A stretch of DNA of 64,000 nucleotides from Malania oleifera (taxonomy: Eukaryota > Streptophyta > Magnoliopsida > Santalales > Ximeniaceae): contig NC_080419.1 in assembly GCF_029873635.1 (NCBI RefSeq), positions 62,243,040 to 62,307,039 on the forward strand. The letters are read 5' to 3'. The position numbers were made by a program, and so were the translations under genes. The notes beneath the pieces are model-generated. The model was not told where the DNA came from and did no database searches. It saw only the letters and a list, made by a program, of their open reading frames with translations. Of the stretch, positions 25,701-37,200 are shown piece after piece (the first letter of the stretch is position 1; every line of letters starts with the position of its first letter).

Positions 25701-28700
25701 TGCAGGTCTTGGTGAACCAACCTCAACATAGTGGTGCTGATGATGGGTGTGTACAGGAGGAGGCAAGGGAGGCACTACAACTGGGAGTGGTGGAGGGTGG
25801 ATGGAGGGGTGTAGATGCAGATGGAATTGATACCTGATGCTTGGGTCTTCCATGTGGGCATTGTGGGGTCTGAAACTGCAGGCAGCTAACTGTTGGGATC
25901 TTTAAGATGCGGATTAGAATTTCTGTAATTTGCTTTCAGAGTTTCCATTTTAGTGTCTTGAATTTTCAAGAAGCCTATTTATTTGTGAAAAACTCCAACA
26001 ATGTATATTAAACTTAACAATCCCCCACACTTATGGCTCTGTTGCATCTGGAGAGAGAAACAAAATATAAATAACACCGATTACAGGTAAAGTTGTCACC
26101 ATGTGACTTGGATGTCATGGGTTCGAGACGTGGAAACAGTCTCTTGCAAAAATGCAAGGTAAGGCTGCTGCGTATTTTTTGCAATATTTGGAATGTTTCG
26201 GGGGCTGTGAATGGAGCGTAATGTGCATATAATTTTCAGGGAAGTTGTCGTATTTGCTGGTTTGGGAGAAGATGCATTATTTGGCTTCTCTTTGGTGTGT
26301 GGGTCATGGGAATTTAAAGATGGCTGCTTTTCAGATATTCAGCATGATTGGCGATGTTTGTTTGATTGTTAGATTGCACTGGTTTTATTTGTACTTTTTC
26401 ATATTCAATTTTCTCTGTTTTTTTTTTGGTTTGGACAGCCTTTGCTAAGGAGATGTCTTATTCTCCTGGTTGCAAATTCATAATCTATTATAGAATTCTT
26501 CTTTTGCTATCAAAGAAGGAAAATGCGCGTATTATAGACCCATTGTGATCTGCCCTTCCTCAGATCCTGCATATGCAGGAGCTTCGTGCACCGGGCTGCC
26601 CTGCAGGGAATATGATAATTTTTAACCACCACACAATGAACATGAGCAACTAAACTAGAACCCAGGATCTTCTGGCAACCATAGCTCTAATACCATGTTC
26701 AGCAACCAGCCAACCACTTTTCCCTAAAAGCTTAAGCTGTAAGGCTTTGGGCCAGCAATGTTTATCAAGCTTTAACAGAAACCACTTTAATTATTCTAGA
26801 TTTCTGTCTGGATAACAATAATGGATCTGTGCTTGGGAAGTTATTTCTTTCCTAAGAAAATTCGCAGAGGGAAGACAATATAATAGTGCAACTTTCCTTA
26901 GTCATGCAGGTCTCTCAGCTGTATCCAGTATGCAGGTACAGTGTTTAGTATCCTTGATCAAAGGCTGCACCATTATAACAATGTGCATCTGTTAGTTAAA
27001 TCTCATGAGAAATTTTCAATTTTGTTCTAAATCAAATGATGATAATTGTTTAGAAACAGGGAATGCTAAATTAGGCATTAAGACTGCAGGAAGTGAGAAC
27101 TGATAGGAGACACATTACTTAGTTGACTCAATGGAATATGACTAAGACTGCAATCATGATGCATCTAACTATATGGTCTTGCAACCACCACAGGATCAAT
27201 GGTTCTTTTAGAGTTGTCAGTATTAAGACTTATATTTGTTGATTTGAACGAATTTATCAACATGGTAAGTTGGTAACTGGTCAATCCTTATTTCATTTGC
27301 AGTTGTCAAGGCATATCAGTACACATCCTTAACAAGTGTTATGCTTCTGGACTGTTGGTCAATCCCATGCGTCATTGTTCTCACATGGATTTTCTTGAAA
27401 ACAAGATACAGATACCAAAAGTTTGCTGGTGTAGCTGTCTGTGTTGCTGGTCTTGTTTTGGTTGTTTTCTCAGATGCCCATTCAAGTGATCGAGCAAGTA
27501 AGTGACTCATGCTTCTCTCTTGTTAATTGTAGATTAGTTTTTTTTCTTTATCTTCTTCTGATTGCAGTGTCTGCCTTTATAACCCCTTTCTTTCAGTGGG
27601 CAGGTGGTGTTAACATACACGCACGCGCGCGCACACACACACCAATACACCATATAGCGTTTGGAGCTCTCAAATTTTTAATATGGTTTCCTCTAGATTA
27701 AAACAATCAGGATCTCAAGTAGCATTATGAACTCCTACATTTAAAACTAAATAGTAAGGGGATTTTTGGAACTGTTGTTTTTCTAGTAAGGTGATGCAAT
27801 TTCTTGTGAAACAAAGTTGAAACAATCTGGAACTCAACTAGGGCTAGGTAATCTTACTCTTTACTAACTGAAATAATTAAGTCAGGCATCCTATACAATC
27901 CTTTTAGTTTTTAAACACATTACGTGCAAAATTAATTTACTATTTTGTTCTAAATCATATTTTGTATGACACTGAATTTTTCATGGACAATAGAATTAAA
28001 TATGAATCTTAAGTCAATAAGTGAGCAAAATTTAAATGCTTCCTGAGTGCTTAAGTGGCTTATAACAAGTTCGCATATTAGGTAAAGGTGGAAATGAATT
28101 ACTTATTTATGTGAGCCCTGTAAAATTACCTCCAATTTTGTAAGTGAATTGATGGATGTGAGGTCAAGATGGCATCTATTATATGCACTGATTTTCTTTG
28201 TTTTCACCAGCTTTGGCACTTCTGGATTTTTTTTCTGCACTTTTCCTCATTGATTGATACCTTGGAAGATTTATGACAGGTTGATCTTTTTTACTAACTA
28301 TTGTTGGTATGATTTAAATTGCTGAAATAATGGCAGCCCACAAAAATTAAAATGGTCTTGCTTATAATTTTTAGAAGGTTGTACCACTGTATCAATGTGC
28401 TTTACAGTTGGTGGATTTTCCCTCTTTTTCAAAGGGGTTTTCAAGGTTCATGGGATTTCTTGCCTTAACAGGGATTAGGATTAACAAATTTAGAATTATG
28501 CTATTGACATGAATGGTACCAAGGGGTAGGATGGCTTGTGATATTAGTTTTTAAAGTGATGAAGGTAGAAGGGGGATAACTTTTATTGGAGGCTGTGATG
28601 TGAAATTTCTAAAAATAACTCCATGTTTGGGAGCTTGAATTTTGGACTTTGGATTTGGGTTTATGTGGATTTGGATAAAATGCAATACAAAATTGTATTG

Positions 28701-31528
28701 AGTTTCGTTTAAATCCATATAAATCGAAATCCAAGACTTGAATCCATGCTCTCAAACACAACCCCCAAGTCTCTGGAAATTTTTGATTTCACCAGTTTTA
28801 GATTTCAGGTAAATGGAGTGATGACTGAGAGGGCAGAATGAAATCATGAGTTATAAAAATAAGCTGCTAGGCTGAAAAGATTGGGATAATGAAGGTTTGA
28901 TTGCTTGAAGTGATTACTGCAATGCTAGAAATTGAAGAAGATTGATCCCAAGAACATAACCTTGTGGTAGTTAAATCTAGAATTTGTTGGGCCTTCACAG
29001 TTCACATACATTCATTTTTCTTTAATATAAAATTTGGGCATACAGAGCATCCTTTTTTTCTTTTTAATTGTGCAGAAAATTTTTACTCCTATGAAATTTA
29101 ACATTTTTTTTCAAAGTGATTTAATATTGAGCATCCCAATCATTCTGTGATTTTCATGCTCCCCTGGTCCCCACAATTAATAGTTATCAGAGCATTGGCT
29201 TATGTGGATGCTAGAGCGTTAAATCTTAGAATCCGCACATTTTGCAGCTGGCCCTTGTAATTTGACATCTTTGTATAGACTTAGGTAACTTTTTTGGACT
29301 ACTTGTACGCAAAGAGATTTAAGGGTTCTTCCAGTTTTTCTTTTTCTTTTCTTTTTTTAAATGGGGTAATGCAAACTAAAAGTTGAGACAATTATTATGA
29401 GCTAATGCATTTCTGGGCATGTGCTACATGGCCCAAAAGAGGAGGGTGTTTTCCTCATCTTAAACTTTGTCCTGCCCCTCACCAAGGTTTGTTCTGGATA
29501 CCTCCAACATGAATGTCCCATGATCAAACAGTTGGGCTACAGGACTATTCTCTGGGGGAATTTTTGAAATAATATTTGTCCTTTGATGCTTATTCCATAA
29601 TAAATCACTTCTTTTGATTGTTTCACTTATATTCCATTTAGTTGCTGAGAAATGGAGGGAGAGTCTTAACAAATATGGGTTCTTAGAAAATTATCCTTTC
29701 AATCTATATTAATGCAAAAATACACTACATTCTATTTCTTATTCTGCTTACCATCTCACTTAAGGGAAGATTGATTTATATAATCACCATTTGCATGCTG
29801 GAGCAGACTCTTGCCCAAATGTAGCTATTAGATTACCACTTTACCTAAAATCTTAAGCTATTAGGTTATGGGCCAACAATATATATTCCCATTACAGGGA
29901 ATAAAATACTTTTTCAAACACCACACAAGAAACACGGGCAAGGAGACTAGAACCCAGGACCTCCTGATAACCAGCTTTCATACCATCTTAGTTTACCACT
30001 TTACCTAAAAGCTTCAGCTATTAGGTTGTGGGCCAACAATGTATATCAAGCTTTGACAGTAGCATAGAGAGATAAATGGCCCATGTGTTCTAATAAGTGC
30101 AGTTTGTTCAGAATTACATCACAAGCATGGTTGGATATAAAATTGCTGCTGATCATGAATCTACATTATCATGGGTTATAAACTTGCAGTCTGTCATAAG
30201 GTGTTCTAAAATGTGTCTCTATGTAGTATATTTTGATGTTTTATAGTATATTATGGCTTGTAGGTGGGAGCAACCCTATTAAAGGAGATTTGCTTGTGGT
30301 CTCTGGGTCTATGCTTTATGCTGTCAGTAATGTCAGTGAGGTAAAGTTACTTTTACTTTGTCTGTCTTGACTTCTATATAGGAGATGCAATGGGGCCTTG
30401 TAATGGTTTGTTTGAAACATGTTTGAAAAGGTTCTGGGATTCCAAAAATAAGACCCTCACCATCTCTCCCACTTCCATGTCCTTAGGATTCCTTTTATAT
30501 ATTTTTCCCCTCTTTTGCAACCTCTAACTCTCTTCTTTATCTTCTTTTTCCATGTCCTCTACTGTGCTTTGGTCCTTCCTCTCTTTCATGCTTCATGTTT
30601 CTTCCCCTCTTTTTCCTTTTCCCCTCCTTTTTGGCCCCTACCCCGGAAGGTTTAACTCTAGAAACTGAAGTTGTATTTCCACATTCCACCTGTGCAATTG
30701 GGGCAGAATAATGCTTGATCAAGATGCCTTAAACAAGTGCAATGCTGTTTGGGACGCCATTAGTCCTCAATTGAACAAATCCCCTAGTTTGCTTCTTATT
30801 GAGAGTGTTGTTTTTGAAGCAAAGTCTTTTAGGCCAATGAACAGCCCTAGATGTCCATGGAAGCAATGAAGGCCAACGTGGCTGTTGTGGTTTTTTTTCT
30901 TGTGCTAGCTCTTGATATATTTTGGGATTTTGTTTGTGCGCGTGTGTGTGTTCAAATATTTATCTCTATAGGTGGCAGTTTTTAAGAAATGCACTTGTTT
31001 CTTGATTCGCATTAGTCACTCGAGCTCAAATAGAGATTTTTTTTTCATTAAATGCATAGATCCCAAATTTTATTGAGAGATTTGTTCACATTTTCCTGCT
31101 TAATGCTTGTTTCCTGTTTTATGCAGGAGTTTCTTGTGAAAAGTGCTGATCAAACTGAACTCATGGCAATGTTGGGCTTTTTTGGTGCAATTGTCAGTGC
31201 TTGCCAAATGTATCCTTGTTTTCTAGGCAAATTGGTGAAGTTAATTTTATATTTGTGACAATTACATTTTTTGCCTTTTAATGATTTTGTTTATATTTAC
31301 CTTGCATTTTTAATTTTCTTTAAATTGACATGCACACGCATTCATATACTTTTGGGATCACTGTGTACTGAAATTATTTTACAAGTGGTTCATTGTTATT
31401 TTAATGTGTAATTTATTGTTAATTTACTATCCTCAACGATTTCCATAGAAGCATACTTGAACGTGATGAGCTCAAATCAATCCATTGGTCAGCTGGTGCA
31501 GTAAGTATCTCATCTCATTCCCTTTGTC

Positions 31529-31584
<56 letters not shown>

Positions 31585-34166
31585 GCATGTGCACATGCCT
31601 ACATATGCACACACATGCACGCGCACATTTGGGGAAAAAACACTAAACTCAACACAGACAAATACATACTAATGAAGAGGTGTGAAAATGCAAAACTGTC
31701 ATGGTCTTTTTCCACAAATTAGTTGAAAATATTTTGAAAAACATTCACCAAAAGAGCCTTGCAATGCATAGAAGCAGAAGTTTAGCAGTCAAATGAAAAT
31801 GTAGAAAAAACTGTAGACTTCAAAGTTGTGCATATATATAGTTAATTTTTTTTTTTTCCCATTTTTTTAGAAGTCCTTTGTAGAAAATATTAATTTTAAA
31901 TTTGATTAATTTTCTACTGGGGTTTGGATTGATAGTTTCCTTGCTGAAAACTATATTTGCACTTTATGTTAAAGTTAGCGCAAAAGCTTAACACAATATG
32001 TTCAGACTTCTGACATTTGGAGGCATGTATGTAGGTAGGTCTACAGTGTTTCTCTTTCTTTTTAGGAGTTGGACTGTAGTAGTGTAGATGTTACATTAAA
32101 CAGGAGGATGGCAAGGAGGGGGGAACCCTGATTTCTCTGCTTTTGTAAGCACTTTTTTGTATATAAGATTATGAATATCAACATTTTCAAACTGATAAAG
32201 TTCGGTGTTTCCCCTGCCAAAAGGAAAGAATTTTATAGAGATATCCTTTCAAATTTCCAAGAACTTTGACAAATTTATTGTGATTTTTGCCAAGTCAAAT
32301 TTAGACTGCAGTTTGAATTATTGTTCCCAGCATAAACAAGTTTTGATGAATCAATTTTTCTGTGGTGGCCGATGTTCATTACACAGAGTTCAGAAATAAA
32401 TTCTCTTAAAATCTCTCTGCATCACTTTTTTCTTTTTCAACTACTACTACTACTACTATCACTACTACTATTATTATGATTATTATTTGAAAATTTTATT
32501 ATTATTATTATTTGCAAATTTAAGTGTCAATTTATCCTATGAGTTGGCGATGAAGCAGTCGTCGAAGACAAGCTGGAGGATTCTATTGAAGAGAGGTTGT
32601 TTGGGCGGATTTTCGTCTGCTCACATACTCAAAACGGACCATGTTTTTGAAAATTAATATTTTAGGGGAAAAATGAGCGGGCTTTAATACTAAGTCATCG
32701 AGCACATGCAATGCTTGCGTAATGTCTCCATTTATTTACTTTTAGAGAAGTTATTAAGTCTTTACATTTTATCTTTGTTTTATAATTTAGATGATTCTCT
32801 TTCCCTGTCTTGAAACACATTCATTATGGAGCCTCCATCTTTCTTTTATAGGATAATTGGCTACCCACCTGAGACCCATATCAGCACCTTTGGCCCCAGA
32901 CTGTCCTTCGAGTTTGCTTTATCTCTCAATCCCAAAGTAGGAGGCATCATCAATGGGTAGACAGGATCCTGGCCTAGAAGACCCGTCTCCAACATTATTG
33001 ATATTAGATACAAAACCCCAAGCCTCAATCCATCCCGTTTCTGATGACAAAGTCGTTTGGGAGCTTATCCCCCCCAGGTTTCTTCTCCTCAAGATGTGCC
33101 TGGCAGCACTTCAGAACCAAGAAGCCTGCTGTCCCTTGGACCGACTCCATCTGATCCAAACATTATATCCTAAGGCATGCCATCATTGCTCAACTTGCCA
33201 TCCAAAACGGGCTCACCACTGAGACAGATTGCGTAGTTGGATCCCCTCCACTTACACCATTTGCATCCTTTGCAGTTGTGAAGTTGAGTCAAGGAATCAT
33301 CTCTTCTTTGGTTGCTAAATCTACTCTTAAGGCCTTTGCTTCTTGCAGATCTCTTAGAAGCCCCATACGCCTGAGCGCAGGCCTTGCTTGGATCTCTTCC
33401 CTTGACCCCAACAAAAACCCCAACAAAAGCAGACCTGCTGCTTTTGTTAAGCTTCTCTGTCCACAACTAATTACCATTTATTGAGGGCCAGGAACTCGAA
33501 TGATATATCCAGCCACCCTTGTCTCTTCTGTCCACAACTAATTACCATTAATTTCTGTGCTCCTTCTTAATGAATCATTATGTATTCAAGATTGAGAATT
33601 CAGTCAATGGGAAAAGGAATAAAGAGAAATTAAGAGTAAAATGATATTTATCATATATCTTATGCCTTGGAAAGTGATAAAGATGTGGTTTCTGCATTCT
33701 ATTTTCATTCTACGGAGAAGTACTTTGTTCTTCATGAGAACGTAATTTTATGATATATAAATTTGTGATTTCAGGTGCTTCCTTTTATTGGATTTGCAGT
33801 GGCAATGTTTCTGTTTTACTCGTTGGTCCCAATCTTGCTTAAGGTATGGTTATTGATTTTTTAAGATTTTAGATGAATCTTTTCTTATTTTTTGAAGATG
33901 TAGCCATTCACAAGATGACAGGCCCCAATTTTGGGTTTGAAGGAACACAATTTGTTGGGCCTAGATAATCTTTGAATATTTAGGAGTTTTCATTAAATTC
34001 TGATTTTCTGTTTACTTTTTCCCCTTAAATGCTCTTAGAGATTTTAGGGTCCTTTTGAGTTGTGAAAAATGGTTTTTCATTTTCCATTTGTTAGTTCTCT
34101 AAAGAACTAGCAGAGACTTGTGCAATGCACGAGATCTTTGACTATTTAATTTGTTAAGTATAGTAT

Positions 34167-34217
<51 letters not shown>

Positions 34218-37200
34218 GCATATACATATATTTACCTATAATTATAAAATATATAATTAAAACATAATAAAAAAAAATTGTAAATGTAAATTGTTTTTGT
34301 TATTTCTTATTTGATTTTCTCATTCAATTTGATTAATTCATATTTAAATAAATTATTAATAAAAATGCTAGCCTTCTTGAAACTTACAAATACTGTTTTT
34401 CAAATACAACTTGATGCTCCTTTAGGTCCCACACAATCGTCACTAAAGCTTGATATGTGGGACCCAAAGAAACCATGTCGAATTTGAGATACATGTCATT
34501 ATCACACTATCAAGTATCAACTAATTACGTATTCCTTAGAATAAATGTAATTTTGAAAGAAGAATATAAAATTAAATTGACCTATTCAAGATACTTTTTA
34601 AACAACATACAGTTAATATATGTATCTATCCATGCATTTAATGAATGCATTTCTTTTTAAAAGGAGCCCAATAAAATGAATATAAGATTTCACGGAAAAT
34701 GAGTGCGATAAATGCATATTTTAAATTGCGTGGGACATTATAGTTAATATATTATCTATTATTTATTTATTTCACACACAGCCCGTCCCAAGTCCGTGTA
34801 AAGGAGGAGGGTTGCGTTGGGTAGTTGACAGCCAGCGTAAAATTTGTCAAATCACTATGACATGAATCTTTACCAAATATTTACTGGGGTGTCCCCCACA
34901 AGTGATGTGTTGCACTTGTACCACCTGAGTGTAACGAAAAGTGGGCAAGCGTGGGCTAGGTTGTCGCCCCGAAGCAACGCGCCGCTTGGTCGCCCAACTA
35001 CGGTATCAAATATGCGAGGGTTCCTACATCATTCTGGATGTGGGCAGGTAAAGAAGTTAGTTTAAGAGACTAGGATTAGATTAGCAACTTGGAATATAGG
35101 GACACTTACGGGTAAATGCATGGAAATTATGGACACAATGATTAGAAGAAAAATTAATATAATTTGCCTTCAAGAAACTAAGTGGGTGGGGGAGAAAGCT
35201 ATAGAAATTGATAAATCAAGATTTAAACTTTGGTACACTGGAAAAGAAAAGCATAAGAATGGGATAGGACTTATTATAGACAAAAACTTAAAAGATAGCA
35301 TTGTAGACATAAATAGAGTAGGGGATAAAATTATAAAAATCAAGATGGTCTTAGGGCAAGAGATAATAAATATCATTAGTGCTTATGCTCTTCAAGTAGG
35401 CTTAGCAAAAAATCTTAAGAGACAATTTTGGGAAGATATGGATAATATTATATAAGGCATATTAGGGACTGAGAAATTCATTGGAGGAGATTTGAATGGA
35501 CACGTTGGAACGGATAATAAAGGTTATGAGGATACATGGAGGATATGGATATGAAGACAAAAATGCGCCTGGGGAGATGATCTTAGACTTCGCTATGTCA
35601 TATGATTTTATTACGATGGATATTTGCTTTAAAAAAGAGAAGAACACTTAATAACCTTTATAAATAGATAAAATAAAAGTAAAATAGATTTTTTCTTAAC
35701 TAGGAGGGTAGATTCTTTATCATGTAAGGATTGTAAAATTATTCTAGGTGAAAGCTTAAGCACACAACATTGAATCCTAGTGCTAAGGATAAAATAAATT
35801 AGTGTAAGAGAATTAGGCGGGAGAACCTAAAGGGAGAAAATATAATAAAATTTAAAGATAAAATGATCAAAGATGGTGATTGGACTATAGATGATGGGAT
35901 AGATACAAATACTCTTTGGAGTAGGATAGCTAGCTTTATTAAAAAAATAGTAAAAGAGATTTTAGGTGAATCGAGGGGAAAATTCTCAAGTAGCAAAGAA
36001 AGTTGGTAGTGGGATAAATATGTCCAAAAAGCCGTAAAGACAGAAAGAATTTGGTATAAAACGTGGCAAAAATGTAGAAACATGGATAACTTTGAAAAGT
36101 ATAAAGAGAAGAGAAAATATGCAAAAAAAAGGCTGTTAGTGAGCTAAACATAGATCATTTAATAATTTGTATGATCGATTAGATACAAAGAAGCGGAAAG
36201 AGATGTATTTAAACTTGGTAGAGCTAGAGAAAAAAAGATTTAGGACTTAGGTAATGTGAAATGCATAAATAGTGAGGATGATATTGTCTTGGTTAAGGAA
36301 GAAGACATAAATGAAAGATGGCTAAGTTACTTTTGTAAATTGTTTAATGAAAATCAAATAGAAGACTTAAACTTAGAATTGACAAATGAGGAAAAAACTA
36401 AAAATATGAGATTTATTTGCAAAATTAGAGTTAATGAAGTTAATTTTGCACTTGAAAAGATGAAGAATGGAAAATCTATAGGATGGATAACATCTTAATT
36501 GAAGTTTGGAAATGCTTAGTGATAATGGAATTATATGGTTAACTAATTTATTTAACACAATTATAAAAAAGCTAAGAAAATTATCAGATGAATGGAGGAA
36601 AAATACTTTAATACGTTTATGCAAAAATAAAGGAGATATTCAAAATTGTAATAGTTATTGTGGAATTGAACTTATGAGTCATACGATGAAATTGTGGGAA
36701 AGGGTAGTTGAACTAGTTGAACAAAGATTAAGCGTAGAAACGAAGGTCTTTGAAAATTAATTTGGTTTTATGCCTTGGAAATCTACTAAAGAAGCTATAT
36801 GTCTGTTAAAAAGATTAATGGAAAAATTTAGGAAAAATTAGAGAGATTTGCATATGCTATTTATTGACTTAGAAAAAGCATATGATACGGTACCTAGGGA
36901 AGTTCTATGATAGGTTTTAGAAAGAATAGTGTATGTGGGAGGTATATTGATGTTATTAAGGATATGTACGATGGAGTCATGACTAGTCTATGGACTATAG
37001 ATCGAGAGACTAAAGAATTTCCAATCACCATAGGCGTAGATCAAAGATCTGCTTTGAGCCCTTATCGTTTTGCTTTAGTGATGGATCGACTAAGAGTATC
37101 CAAAATGAGGTTCTATGATGTATGTTGTTTGTAGATGATATTGTATTGATTGATGAAACTAGGGGCGGAGTAGAGGCTAAGTTAGAATTATGGAGATAAG

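Noticed and set aside
30537..30722. Minus-strand ORF rich in Lys, Arg and Glu
   Set aside because: Composition artefact of a pyrimidine-rich intron stretch.
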